Shown: in pieces, positions 10,954 to 22,447 of the stretch
Numbering within the stretch: position 1 is the stretch's first letter
How the letters are laid out: every line of letters starts with the position of its first letter
NCBI GenBank assembly: GCA_004352715.1
Contig: SCFE01000014.1
Span: 1,675,426 to 1,739,425, forward strand
Length of the DNA: 64,000 bases
Direction of reading: 5' to 3'
Source: Hofstenia miamia
Lineage: Eukaryota > Xenacoelomorpha > Acoela
Translations under genes and position numbers: made by a program
Notes under the pieces: generated by a model
The model's input: only the letters and a program-made list of their open reading frames with translations
Databases searched by the model: none
What the model was told of the DNA's origin: nothing

Positions 10954-12753
10954 ATGCTAAATTTTATAATGATCAATTTATCTATTTTAGCAATTGGGGT
11001 ATTGTTGATACTAGATGGCATTGCAGTAGATGTCAACTTTTATCCAGATACATTTACAAATGGAGATGTGTTCCCATATTTACATCCTATTAGCAAAATT
11101 CGAGATAGCGATTATGGAGATGAAGGACACATGCTACAATTTCCATATTGTTACAATAATTCGGCGGATGTGTTTCTAAAATTTGTAAATCCGCTTTACA
11201 ATAATTTCAAATCTGCTATAAATAAACTCGCTTCATGTACCTATACGAATGAGAGACATACTTGCGGAAAATACGCTTCGATATACACTATAATTACATC
11301 AATAAGATTACCTTTTGGCAATCATCTTGAAAAGTTTTCAATAAAAGCATATGAAAATCTAGAAACTTCTTATAGAGAGCTAGCAAAGTATTTAAGGTAT
11401 TCTTCATTGTTTACCGAGAAATGCTTAACGGAAACTTTGATAATTGATAAAAACAGCATCTTGCATGAAAGCTCTGGATACGGGGGAGTAATAACCTCTA
11501 TTCAAATCGAGATAGATGACAAAGAAGACTTGAAATGGCTAAATTACTTTATATCCATCATAGTTGATGGAAAATCTAATTTAATCGATTATGTGAGTTT
11601 AAATGGATTCTTCACAATTTCCACAGGAGATAAGAGTTTTAATTCCATGGTTAGCGAATTTGCAGCTTCTCCTTGTAATCCTGATACGTTCAGAGGAGTA
11701 TTTAAACTTCCGATACCCTTCCAAAATAGCATAAAAATCGTTATGCATAGCAAAGTTAGCGCAAACATTTTTTACAAGGTTTTTTATGAAAATAAAATTC
11801 ATCAAAACAGTATTTCTCATTTGAAGATAGTTCAAAAGGGTTTTAATTTTTTACCTAGTCAAACCACTAAAGTCTTTCTTCATCTCAAAAATTCAACTGG
11901 GAGATACGTTGGAATGTTTCTTAATTTATTTGCACAATCTATAGAATACGAGTACATTGAAACTGACGTTGACATATGGAAGGATGGATTAAGATCTCCA
12001 ATATCGTATGGAACTGGCTTAGAAGATCATTTTGGTTATAATAGCGCCTGTGGGAAAATTACAACACCTTTATTTTTTCAAGGCTGCACCCTTTACAATA
12101 AGAATAGTATGTCTTTTTACCGCTACCACATTTTCGACCCACTGTTTTACTTTGATTCACTTGAAATTGCTTTGGAAGGTGAGGGTACGAAAATAGCAGT
12201 TGAACAAGAAATTCCTGTTGAAAATTTATTTAAATTAGAACTTGACAACAAACCTTACATTGCATCGACAATATTCCTGTATATTGAAAGTGATAAATCA
12301 ACGATGAAATTAGTTGATGCTTTTGAGATAAGTGATGAAAAATCCCGAATTCAGCATGATTTTTTTACTAGACAAGCTAATCTGAACTGTTCACAACTGA
12401 AATCAACATCTTACACTGGCATGAAACACCAAGAAGAGTACTTTAGACCTAAGGTTTGCAACTTGATGTTACCATTAAGTTTTCATTTTAAAGCAAAAGC
12501 TAATACAGACTTACTAATAAGAAACCATTTTCATTGCTTGCCATTCGAATGGAATAGTGAAGCGAAGTTAATATTGAACAATAACCTGATTGTTCATTGG
12601 TTTATTCCTAAAGGCTCTTTAAATGCAACACACTCATTGTGTGATCATGAAATTTCAATTAATGGAAACTTTATTGAAAATAGAAACAAATTAGAAATAC
12701 AACCTCTAACCACTTGGCGAAATTTTAAACTTGAGTTTTTCTCTATTTTCTAG
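10954..12753 (+). CDS. secreted DUF2961 / GH172-like glycoside hydrolase
   Basis: A 599-residue single-exon protein. An N-terminal hydrophobic stretch (residues 1-25, MLNFIMINLSILAIGVLLIL) looks like a signal peptide; a second ATG at codon 6 could also serve. Residues about 170-290 show the DUF2961 pattern: a glycine-rich turn (SGYGGVITSIQIEI), an IIVDG segment, an FF block, then LPIPFQNSIKIVMHS. Residues 330-360 hold EYEYIETDVDIWKDG and SYGTGLEDHF, and 390-410 hold YRYHIFDPLFYFDSLEIALE. Family members characterised as GH172 act on fructofuranose or arabinofuranose linkages. E336 and E357 are 21 residues apart, the spacing I recall for the catalytic pair of the bifidobacterial enzyme (E270/E291). 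Numerous Cys and N-x-S/T sites suit a secreted protein. Lack of introns could mean retrogene origin or transfer. Substrate is unknown. Confidence 0.75.
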   Translation: MLNFIMINLSILAIGVLLILDGIAVDVNFYPDTFTNGDVFPYLHPISKIRDSDYGDEGHMLQFPYCYNNSADVFLKFVNPLYNNFKSAINKLASCTYTNERHTCGKYASIYTIITSIRLPFGNHLEKFSIKAYENLETSYRELAKYLRYSSLFTEKCLTETLIIDKNSILHESSGYGGVITSIQIEIDDKEDLKWLNYFISIIVDGKSNLIDYVSLNGFFTISTGDKSFNSMVSEFAASPCNPDTFRGVFKLPIPFQNSIKIVMHSKVSANIFYKVFYENKIHQNSISHLKIVQKGFNFLPSQTTKVFLHLKNSTGRYVGMFLNLFAQSIEYEYIETDVDIWKDGLRSPISYGTGLEDHFGYNSACGKITTPLFFQGCTLYNKNSMSFYRYHIFDPLFYFDSLEIALEGEGTKIAVEQEIPVENLFKLELDNKPYIASTIFLYIESDKSTMKLVDAFEISDEKSRIQHDFFTRQANLNCSQLKSTSYTGMKHQEEYFRPKVCNLMLPLSFHFKAKANTDLLIRNHFHCLPFEWNSEAKLILNNNLIVHWFIPKGSLNATHSLCDHEISINGNFIENRNKLEIQPLTTWRNFKLEFFSIF

Positions 12754-13889
12754 TATATTGTTTAGTTAATATAAATAATCTTAGTTTTCCTTCAATAATA
12801 TTCTATATATATAAACATATATTTAAGTAATATTCCAAAGGTTTGCAGTCGTTTAATATCTTCACTATTTGTACTTTACCTGGCGTCCATTTTAAAGGAC
12901 AAACCGTTTTTTAACATTTACAAAAAGCTTTCAACAAGCCTTTTAAAAAAAATTGAAAACCTTGAGGAATTGGCAGGTCTGTTGGGGAAAACACCTTAAT
13001 TGAATGTTGAAAATTCCTATAAAGGGTATTGCTGTGAATGAAGCGGTTGAAATCATTAACAATTTTTCTTTGAAAATTTCAAATTTTTGAATAAAATTTA
13101 TATTCTCTCCATACCTAATGCTCATGTATTTATAAGGTTTTAAGCCCATTTAGCAACAAAGAACAATGACTGCTTCTTGATATGTGCAAACATATCTCAA
13201 AGCCATTGAGGCATGCCGTACGTAAGGACAGAGGTCGCAGGGACGAAGACAGAAAATACAGAGTCATTTAGCGGATGCAAGTTTGTACGAGCAAGAGAAG
13301 AAATAGGGCAAGTGCAAATTTAGGTTGACATCCCCATTTAATTTAAAAGTTCAACAAAATTTTACACAGTGATTTTCCATTGTCAGTATATGAAAAACGT
13401 GATCGAGTGGCTGATTAAAAATCCAACTTCATCAGTTGGCTATTGATATTTAGTGTAACACCAAATACTGAAATAGCTATGTTTTTATCTCTGCTGAGAA
13501 AAGTAATAAATGAAAATCGCAAGAAATTGTGTGCACTATTGTACTGTAAAGCAAATCATAGGGTTTCTGAACGTGACATGAAAAGCAACGGAAGATACTA
13601 ATTTTTCTGCTGAATTTTGCATTGGCTGCCGAATGTTGCTTTTCAAGAAATGAGCTGGATATGAAGTTGCTTTGACATTGATTTCTGATTACAACCATAA
13701 TCGAACAATAATACTTTGGTCTCATCAGTAAGTTTGAAAGGCATTCGAGTAAAATATTTGGTAGAGTAAATGCAAATGTCGTCGCAGAACTAGGTATTTA
13801 TGTCAAGATGTTGGTCCATGCACAACTGTATGTGTGTTTGATACACTCACTCTATGGATATAATTTCTGAGTGAACCCTAGTCAATGAA
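12754..13889. other. no gene recognised
   Basis: AT-rich sequence downstream of the GH172-like gene. It holds a short TA run near 12805. Minus-strand open stretches at 12943-13149 and 13477-13725 lack recognisable motifs. Confidence 0.4.
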
Positions 13890-14815
13890 ACTTACAATAA
13901 TTGGCAAGATCTTGGAAATTTCTTTCACAAATTACAAAATTGGATAAGATATTGAATAACTTACATAAATTCCTAAGATTTTGCTAAGAATTTGTCAAGT
14001 ATTTATCAAGTATTATAAAAATAATTTGCTAAGATCTTTGAAAAGTTTTGATAAAAAATTATCAAGTTTTGGGAGAATACAGAAAGATATTTCTATTAGA
14101 AGATTATAATTATAGTATATTAACAGTAATAATGATGTTTGATTGAATTTATTGAGTTGAAATCAACACAATTTTGTAAGACATGCAAATATTTCTAATA
14201 ACTATTTATTGTTATTGCGAATATCCAAATTAATATAGGAATAATTTATTCGCAATTGTAGCATTAAATACAAAGTGCTTGAAAACTAAGAAAAATCGCA
14301 GTAGCTGTGCTCATTTTTGAAATCTAATTAATTAAAATTCCAAAAAGTATCTAACGTTAATTTCGAATTTTCAAAATTATTACCGCATTGGTAAAGTATA
14401 TATACAAAGACATTTTGTGCCATTTTATGCAATAAATATTTCTGAAGTCATAGCTTTGCCTGAAGTGATGGAATTTCAATACTAACTGGCCTAAATTGTT
14501 TCTTGAAATTTTTTTACCAATAGTGGCCAATGCATTTTTCATTCAGGTACATGCAGTGCTATGATTTTTGTGCAAAGCATGTTTGCTTGTTGCTTTTAAA
14601 ATTTCTACTATTATTAATAATCTTAAACAGTAATTATTTATTATCTAAAGAATTTTGATAGCAAAGCAATGTTATTATTAAATTGTAAAATCTTGCAAAA
14701 ATTGGTAAGATCTTGTCAAGATTTTACTAAATCTTAGTAAATTTTGCAACAGATTTGTAAGAACTTGCCAAGACCTTAAAAAATTCTTATCAAGTTTTTC
14801 AATTTGTGAAAAGAT
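13890..14815. repeat. inverted-repeat element with degenerate CTTG/CAAG arrays
   Basis: The left side (from about 13929: TTTCACAAATT then AAAA and GATAAGA) and the right side (to about 14813: TCTTAtcaag, TTTT, AATTTGTGAAA) are inverted with respect to each other. Both sides contain runs of degenerate CTTGxCAAGAT-like units (13890-14060 and 14690-14800). The middle is plain AT-rich sequence. It may be a non-autonomous DNA element; no duplication of target sequence is evident. Confidence 0.45.
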
Positions 14816-14829
14816 GTCATTCTTTCTGG

Positions 14830-15415
14830 GAGCGGAATGATAAAATCACATCGTACTTCACTTAAAAATTCAAAAAAGTCTTTATTACTTAAATAGTATC
14901 ATATACAGATTTCATCTAACCAACCGATTGTAATAGTTGAGATCATTATTTGAAAACCATTTTGAGCAACGGCTCTCAAGAGATTCTAGTTTGCTTAAAT
15001 GTTTTACTCGGATGCCAAATAATGCTACCATATGCTATTCTTGAAATAATTAGTGTCTTTTACAAATTGATTTTTACTCGTTGATGAGTGTTTCATTAAA
15101 TAGATTTTACGAAATACCTGAAAAGTCTGTTGCAGTGAGAATTTTTTTTTAAATATGAAGTGTCCTATGAGAGTTTATTATTTATTGTAATACACGATCT
15201 TTGATGGCTTCACAGTATATGAGATCAACACAGTTTAATGTAAATTGGGAGTTTACAAACTCTGTGATCCCACTGCTTAACTCCATTTTATTTATTTCCG
15301 TCCAGTTAGAGATACTAGCAATGTCAGTATCAAGTGCAATTGGAGATTTATTGAAAATCTTGAGTTCATCAGCCTACAATAAACTAACCAATTTATCTCT
15401 GTGAGACTCTTAGCA
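14830..15415 (-). pseudogene. LINE reverse transcriptase remnant
   Basis: On the minus strand near 15390-15290 the translation reads ADELKIFN, then DTDIASISNWTEINKMELS. This corresponds to the RT box ADDxK(L/I)F and the following W-x-x-x-N-x-M-x-L of non-LTR elements. Around 15050-14960 the thumb region appears (RIAYGSIIWHPSKTFKQ). Several stops and frameshifts show that it is dead. Confidence 0.6.
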
Positions 15416-15439
15416 TCTATCTTTTCTAATTGTCGTTTA

Positions 15440-15700
15440 TCTTTACTGTCTTTTGCTCTTCTTCATTTTTCAATTTAATTTTTAATTAAGACTTTATAAA
15501 ATAATAAAAATTAAAAATGAAAAATGAAAAACGGATTGGAATGTTTCATTTTTTAATTTTTGTTTTTCTTTTGAAAATTTTTAAAAATGGAAATTGGCAA
15601 AATGAAATTTGAAAAGCGAAAATGAAAAACGGTTATTTCAATTTTCATATGATCTTTTCAAATAATCAAAATGAAAAATGAACAATGGAATTGAATTGAC
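15440..15700. repeat. AAAATGA-type degenerate array
   Basis: Dense repeats of AAAATGAAAAA and the inverse TTTTCATTTTT, with a palindromic tendency around the centre. The right edge reads CAGGTGGTCAATTC on the minus strand, which resembles a hAT-type end, but I find no matching left end. Positions 15701-16183 hold no gene. Confidence 0.5.
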
Positions 15701-16480
15701 CACCTGGTACCTGCATAATACTATATGCCAATAAATTTTCAAACACTTCCATTTCCATATTTTGCTTCAAGCTTTTCCATCAGCTGTCAAAATATGCATT
15801 ACTACGCCACATGCAATGGAATACTTCTGAGTTGGAAATTTCCATATTGTTGAATCACTATTTTGCTTTAATATAGACACTCGCGGCTATATTACACCCA
15901 GTGTTGACCATATTATTAAAATTTATTTAACAGAAACTAGAATAGATGTATTTAAACAATGTGTTTTACAGATTTCTTACTAAATTTTGTTGAATAATAG
16001 AGTGAAAAGAAAAGTCAACACATTATTATATAATGTCGAAATTCAGTTTCAATTGTAACTGGAATAGTTTATGTTAAACAAATATTGTTTTGAATTAGGT
16101 TAACAACAACGTATGAGGGTAAAAGTGAATGGAATTCGCGGCGCCATTTCAATAGTTACGATGTTTGTTAATTATACTGAGTGCGGGGTTTTCGATGTTA
16201 AGAACTCGAACTCGAATAAGGTCACAAAACTCGATCAGAAAAACTCGGAAGAGAATCATCAAAACTCGAACTCGATCGAAAATCCACTCGAAAATACCTT
16301 AAAATTAAATTATTTTAAGTGTCAACTTCTTTATCGAATTATTGTAAAATAGATATTTTTTACCCTAAAAAACTCGGAGTTAGAAAAAACTCGATCAAAC
16401 TCTGACTTTTCTTTAACACTTATTAGTACGGTCTATCTATTCATTCAATGAATATTTACAATACTTAATTATGTTCTTTC

Positions 16481-16737
16481 ATGACATGTTTTGAATTGCA
16501 CTCCTCTCATTTTCCAATCAGAATTACTAAATATTCCTTTAACGTACGGGTGTAACATTTTGTTACAATATTATATACTAGTAATATGCCAAAGCATAAA
16601 GCATTTTTNATGACATGTTTTGAATTGCACTCCTCTCATTTTCCAATCAGAATTACTAAATATTCCTTTAACGTACGGGTGTAACATTTTGTTACAATAT
16701 TATATACTAGTAATATGCCAAAGCATAAATCATTTTT
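16481..16737. repeat. 128-bp direct duplication across a single N
   Basis: Positions 16481-16608 and 16610-16737 are identical except for one base near the end. They are separated only by the N at 16609. This is probably a failure to merge overlapping contig ends or alleles. Confidence 0.85.
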
Positions 16738-17308
16738 ACTTGCTTCTTAAATGCTTAAGGTCTTAGAATTTAATGCAGACAGTGATGCAAATGATATTAC
16801 ATGCACCATATATAAATATGAAAATATATAGCAACAATGAAGTGGCAATAAGTGACAATGAAACACATTCTGCTTCGATTCAATTAACACTGATAGGGAC
16901 GATTTTTAATAAATTATATTTATTCATCAGATGAAGAAAACGTATGTCATTAATACTATATTGCTACAACGCTCTTATGGGTTTCCACAGGTTCAACTTT
17001 GTTTTGCAGTCCATAAGATTTAATAATTACTGAACCACCCCGAGAGTCTCCAAAAGTGAAAAAAATTAGCAGCATTTGATCAGCTTGGCAGTATTTCAAT
17101 GAATGTATTAGATTTTTATTCACCATCGGATGCTCTCACAATAGATGAGCGGCTTGTTGAATCTTGAAAAATTAGGACCATCAAAGAAAATAATGGCAAA
17201 GTGGCGCTACAGCGTAGACATTTCTTTTGGTCTCTCTCTCTATACATATATATANNNNNNNNNNNNNNNNNNNNNNNNNNNNNNNNNNNNNNNNNNNNNN
17301 NNNNNNNN

Positions 17309-17319
17309 NNNNNNNNNNT

Positions 17320-17357
<38 letters not shown>

Positions 17358-17375
17358 TATATATATATATATAAT
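17309..17375. repeat. (TA)n microsatellite at a gap
   Basis: TA-rich run next to the 64-base N gap at 17255-17318; the repeat probably caused the gap. Confidence 0.9.
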
Positions 17376-17894
17376 CATTTTGCATTATTGACATTTTTGA
17401 CATACACTTCACTTTGTCTTAAAGATTTTTTATTAACAAAATAATAATTAATTTCATACATATAATTAGGCTTTTTTATATTACATATCCTTATTCACTT
17501 GCGGTTGATAAGGTGATAGCAGCCAGGGTTTTGACGTATACATATATCATATTATATGCTGAACAGACAGCCTTTGGTCTTTGGACTAGCATTGACCTAA
17601 GTCGTAGAATTGTGTTGCCTCAGGATGAATCCCCGGATAACTTTCGGTCTTGGTTAATCTAAGACCAAGATTATATCCAACCTTGAGGAATAGGTGCTCA
17701 AATATCATAAGCCCACAACACTAGACATTACTTCAACAACAATTTTATTTATTTTGGTAACTTCTTTATTTACACTGTATTTCTTTGAATTTTTTATATA
17801 GACCTCATTCTCTGAATTTTATTTTATTGTAACAAAATGTTACTTGAACTCGGACCGAGTAACTCGAACTCGACGAGAAAACACTGACTGAGTG

Positions 17895-18262
17895 ATAGGG
17901 AGAAAAATTGCTCTAACGATTAGAAATTAAGAACGTCTTTACCTAGCAGCTTTCCTATTCCTTGAAGCATAGGACATAATACTATGTTTAATCAAATCTC
18001 TTGGTTTTATGATAATGTCGGTATAGCTAGATCGTTCGTTTTCTATGTTGCTGCTGATTCGTATTTATTGTAATTCTAATATCCAAGAAATACGTGTTTT
18101 TGTGAGACAAGGAGAACAGGGTAATTTACCCTATCTGTACAAAGGAATAATTCAAGTACTGTTTAATATCAAACAGGTTTTATTATATAACAGAAAAGCA
18201 GTCAACAATATTGTTAATAAACTGGTTTTAAATGGCTATGCATTTGTTGCATTTCAAGAATA
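17895..18262 (+). repeat. interspersed repeat R, copy 1
   Basis: This block (TGATAGGGAGAAAAATTGC, later CTAATATCCAAGAAATACG, TAATTTACCCTATCTGTAC, GTACTGTTTAATATCAAAC) matches the reverse complement of about 36380-36760 in the same order with moderate divergence. The hAT-like element 16184-17886 appears to have inserted within R, because the ACTGAGTG-TGATAGGG junction corresponds to the uninterrupted CCGAGTGATAAGGAG of copy 2. Confidence 0.7.
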
Positions 18263-18302
18263 GAATTATTCACGAATTAATGTCTTGTGCATCCATCATA
18301 AA

Positions 18303-19068
18303 CAGAGATGGAAGTGAGGAGGATTTTTGTGAACTGCCCTGCCCCGCTCCACAGAATTTGTTCCCTGCCCCATTTCCACGTGTTGACATTTGCCCCACGT
18401 TTAAATTTTCTACCGTCCCAAATTGGAGTACTCAAAAATTCTGCTCCAAAACTACTTACGATATTTTAGTGCGCCATATTTGTTCTATGAACATTTTCAT
18501 TGCACTACACCACACCACCACTCAAATATTTTGAATCCTTACTTCTTAGAAGATACAGAATCATTTTTTAAAGTGTCATCTCTACTATTACTACCAATAG
18601 GAATCTAATAACACACGTGATGCTAATGCATATTAATAACATTATTGATAGCAAAATGAAATTAAATTTTTATAAGGGTAATATTTTATATAATACATTT
18701 ATACAAGGAAAATTGCTCTCCTTCCAATGTAATTGCAAAGCCTATTGACTACAAATCAGATCAAAATGATCTTGCTGATATCATTGAATAGAATCAAATT
18801 TCACCAAGAGCTAAAAATGCATGGTAATCAATTTTTCAAAAAACGACTAAATTTCCAAGTTAAATTAAATTTTATTAAGCTGGAAAATTTGATGTAAAAA
18901 TGCTTTTACAATCTCTAAAATTGACAATCTCTTACTTCAATCTTTCTTAACTAAAAAGTGTTTTTGCCCCACTTTTGTCCCATGGGTACCCACTTTAAAA
19001 AAATCATGCCCCATGCCTGCCCTGCCCCACCCTAAACCATGGGTCAACCCGCCCCACTTCCATCTCGT
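18303..19068. mobile_element. hAT-like non-autonomous element with TGCCCCA arrays
   Basis: An 8-9 bp direct repeat ATCATAAA(C) flanks the element (18295-18303 and 19069-19077). The ends share GAGATGGAAGTG as terminal inverted repeats: left CAGAGATGGAAGTGAGG, right as reverse complement ACGAGATGGAAGTGGGG. Both subterminal regions are rich in GCCCCA/TGCCCCAC units (18335-18400 and 18965-19055), a marked base-composition island in an AT-rich setting. The interior is AT-rich with no transposase. The features are those of a hAT MITE. Confidence 0.8.
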
Positions 19069-19077
19069 ATCATAAAC

Positions 19078-19436
19078 TTATATTAAGCGATTCAATAAAA
19101 GGCGAAGGTATAGAATTTTGAATTCATACAAAATTTACTATTGTTAAACAAATTAAAAGTATATTCATAATTTTGCCCAAAATTTTCTGAATAAATTATG
19201 TACTCTTATATTAGTTGTTATCTAATATAACGCGTACAACACATGGAATAATCGAAATTAATGTATTTATATTTTTACCACAATGTATTTGGAAATTTCA
19301 CTTAAGGTAAGGACTTGATTTAAACTAAAAATGTAGATTTGCATAAATATTCTTTTATACTTTGCAATTTGTTTAATAATATAATAATTTTCTATGAATT
19401 CTAAGGTTTCTGTGCTATTGTCCTTAAATACATGTA
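19078..19436. other. no gene recognised
   Basis: AT-rich spacer between the hAT-like element and a small foldback. No motif seen. Confidence 0.5.
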
Positions 19437-19725
19437 TATACCGCGTGGTATCGCGTGTTACTGCGTGCTACGAATTTGATTAATTATGCAAAGTTATCGG
19501 TCTATATCTATATTATTTTTTAAACTTTTTACATATGTTATTGCATTTCTGATCGTTTTTTACCCTATATTAGTGTTTATTTTGTCCGCGTGCACCCTAT
19601 TATATACCTTCGTTCTAATATCGGGTAAAAACGATAAAAAATACAAAAACATACGTAAAAAGTTTAAAAAACAACTTTGTATAATTAACCAAATTTGTAG
19701 TGCGCGGTATATATTTACGGACAAT
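19437..19725. mobile_element. small foldback / possible MULE terminal inverted repeat
   Basis: The left arm starts ATACCGCGTGGTA and passes through AATTATGCAAAGTTATCGG and TTTTTTAAACTTTTTACATA. The right arm is its inverse: reverse complement ATACCGCGCACTAC, then AATTATACAAAGTT, then TTTTTTAAACTTTTTACGTA. The arms pair over about 130 bp around a short centre near 19583-19600. One arm of the same sequence (35377-35440) lies at the 5' side of MULE copy C. It may therefore be MULE-derived, since long terminal inverted repeats are usual in MULEs, but I could not find it at the 3' ends. Confidence 0.65.
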
Positions 19726-20128
19726 GGTGTAGAAAACTTTCATAGCGTATGAAGTTTTTGCAATCAATTGTTTCTACCTCCATTCATATTTAGAATGAGT
19801 GTACGCAATGACATAAAACTTTTCCAAGACCCTTCAATTTGCAAAGGCATGTAAAAATTTCCCATCCGAGCATTGATGTTGCAAGGAATAAGCGGCTTTC
19901 AAATTCATGTGCAGGTAGATCACATTTACACATGTGGCGCTATTTCCTTTTTCCATAGATTTTAACTGTAAGTTTTGTTTCTCAACAAATTTCGCCATGC
20001 TATCCCATGTCTTTGCGTTTCATCCAGATATTGATTGTCAACAACTAAAATTTTCTAATTTATCAGGAATTTTAATTTTTTTCGTATATGAAAGATTAAT
20101 TGGTTTAATATTATAAATTTTATATCAT

Positions 20129-20173
<45 letters not shown>

Positions 20174-21274
20174 TTGATGCATGGCAAATCGATCTTGAAA
20201 ACTCTCAACAAATTCGTTATATCAGACGTCATGGTATACTTACATTGAAAGATGGAAGTTACAAAAATTAACTACGTCTGTCATCGTAATAGATTCTTTA
20301 TACTCGAAGGAAGAACTTGCGCTCATTAAAAGTTTCTAGTTCCTGCAAATTGAATGCAACGTGTCCTTCAATGATGTGTGCTAATGTAGTTCCTAAAGGT
20401 ACAATTAGTTTTTGTTACAATAGAAATTTTTACATAAAACTAGATTTCTTTTTAACAAGATTAGCTTGAGAGATAATTGTGATTGAACAAGCAAGTATCT
20501 CTATTTCAAAACAAATTATGTGTTTAACAAATAGTACTTGTTGCACATGCGCTAAAGAACTTATATTATAGGAGATGGTTAATGGTGTTTTTCTTACTCA
20601 CCATGCTGGAGATATTAATTATTGCAATTTACGACCGGGTCTATCTTGCTTCAATTATGGGAACTCAATCAAAGGCAGATACATTAACATCACTTGATAA
20701 AATGACTTCCAATAAGATAAATAGGGTGATTTTATTGCGGTCTAGTGATTTTGCTTACAAAAGAAACGTTTTTGCTTAGATGTTCAATAAAAAATTGGGT
20801 AAATAAGCAAGCCATTTTAGCTGATGAATTGACATCTCAATCGCCTTGTCGATATGTTAAATTTCAAGGAGAGCACTGCAACCAATATCAATTAGATGTA
20901 GACGATTTTACTCTCATTATCACTCTCAATTATTAATTCAGCATGGAAGTAATATAGTTTGTATTGATTCAATTCACGATTTGAATATACCTATGATTTT
21001 TATTTAACCGCTTTGTTAGATATTGATGAAGTTGGAGAAAGATTTTCGGCAGTATTTTTATTCAAACCTAAAGAGTGAATTTGTTTTCACAATTTTTTTC
21101 TGAAATTAAAAATTGTGCGGTAGCCTTAAATCAAATGTTTTTATGAGTGATGATGCTGAAGAATTCTTTTTAGCATGCCTACTCCAAGTCATCGTCTTTT
21201 ATGCTCATGGCATGTTGACCGAAGTTGGAATAGAAACTTATGTAAGATCAGAGGTAATAATGGGTATAGACAAT
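19726..21274 (+). pseudogene. MULE transposase copy A, 5' half
   Basis: It is colinear with the minus-strand copy B: the zinc-finger exon (about 19793), second finger exon (about 19970), the KIDLENSQQIRY-type exon (about 20180) and the first part of the main exon (20600-21274). It carries many lesions, including a stop in the first zinc finger (Cys codon to TGA), small deletions and frameshifts. A TA microsatellite lies at 20137-20170. The homology stops exactly at AGACAAT (21274). The next MULE bases, AATGTGTTTTAAACC, are found at 36826, so this is the 5' half of an element whose 3' half is copy D. Confidence 0.85.
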
Positions 21275-21383
21275 GGGTGCGTTCGCGCAGCGCACCGGTT
21301 TTGCACTAAGTGTCAACTAGAGCATTCGCGCATCCACCGGTTTGCATTTTCAGTGCCCACTGAAAGCCAACTGCAAACAGCGG

Positions 21384-21390
<7 letters not shown>

Positions 21391-21415
<25 letters not shown>

Positions 21416-21490
21416 GTAACGCTTTTATTCCTGTACTGTACATATACAATAAATAGGAATCCTAGACACAAATAATGTTTGTCATAGAAA
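21391..21490 (-). mobile_element. 3' tail of a LINE
   Basis: On the minus strand a segment with CCTATTTATTGTATATGTAC and GGAATAAAAGCGTTACAAA ends in a (TAAA)n tail. The same tail ends the LINE copies at 58930-59035 and 59850-59950, the latter continuous with LINE coding sequence. This is a strongly 5'-truncated insertion. Confidence 0.7.
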
Positions 21491-21789
21491 CAATTAAATT
21501 TCATGCACACTACATTCGCGGTGGCAGCGGTAGTCAACCTAATTTACTCTTATCCAATCAAATGTTGCTTATTAACAAGCTCGTTTCTTATTCGCCTATT
21601 ACTAAGACGATTTTACCTAAAGATTAGTATTTAGCACCTATATAGTTTTTTTTGCATACCAATATCACTTTAATCCAATTTATAATAAATACTCGATCTC
21701 TGGTAAATATAACCCGGAACTGTACACTTTGGTACGTGTTTTACAATGCTACTTCAATGAAAACTCGAAGTTTGTATTAAAATTAATTA

Positions 21790-22070
21790 ATTAGGTTCGG
21801 CTCGGCTCGTACATAAAATCATTGAATATTTTTTAAAAATATTGGGCTCAAAGAATTTTTTATACATAGCCCTTCCTATTGTTTAATAAACATTTCTTAA
21901 ATAAGATTGTAAGAAAGGCATACTGAATGAAAAAATAAGAAGAATCTGCATAATCAAATTTAAAAGCAGACTATAAATTTGCTTTGCCTAAAATAGATTC
22001 GTTTTGGGCTCGTTGTATATCAACGACTGTGCTCCAAGCTCGGCTCNNNNNNNNNNNNNNNNNNNNNNNN
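21790..22070. mobile_element. GGCTCG-type hAT MITE, incomplete at a gap
   Basis: GGTTCGGCTCGGCTCG at the left and CTCCAAGCTCGGCTC at the right, just before a 24-base gap (22047-22070). Interior sequence (CTTCCTATTGTTTAATAAAC, TGAATGAAAAAATAAGA) matches the reverse complement of the better preserved copy at 47973-48288. Confidence 0.65.
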
Positions 22071-22447
22071 ATTTTTTATACAAAAAAATAATGCAAGTTG
22101 AGCGCTAATCTGCGAAGATCAATTTACGGTAATTTTAAATACATGTATAAATAATTGTTGAATTTTTTTTCTTTATTTGCTTTTTTGTTATTCTAAACAA
22201 ATATTAATTATTAAATGTTTTCATAGTAGAAATATGTTCCCTGAAATATGATTTGTCTTGTATATTGGTAAGCACAGCTGTGCATTTTACGGACAATTGT
22301 AGGCTTATAGCAAATCTATGAATTTTTCCTTTTATTGCAATTGCTTTATTTAAAATTTATACATAGATTCTTCCTTTCTGATTGCTTATTTAAGTAGAAT
22401 TTAACTATTCAAATGATATATAAATCAATGTTCATTAAAATATTTGC

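Larger units (their letters stand above)
16184..17886. mobile_element. hAT-like non-autonomous element with AACTCGA arrays
   Basis: The element is flanked by a perfect 8-bp direct repeat, ACTGAGTG (16176-16183 and 17887-17894), the size expected for hAT insertions. Ends read CGGGGTTTTCGATG on the left and, as reverse complement, CAGTGTTTTCTCG on the right, giving imperfect terminal inverted repeats. Each end carries iterated AACTCGA/AACTCGG units (16200-16400 and 17850-17880). Inside are an inverted TGTAACATTTTGTTACA motif (near 16552 and 17829), a duplicated 128-bp block around an N at 16609, a TA microsatellite and a 64-base gap (17255-17318). No transposase is seen. Confidence 0.75.

Noticed and set aside
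15440-15700. A fourth hAT-like MITE
   Set aside because: One end resembles CAGGTGGTC but no matching left end or 8-bp duplication was found; kept only as a repeat.
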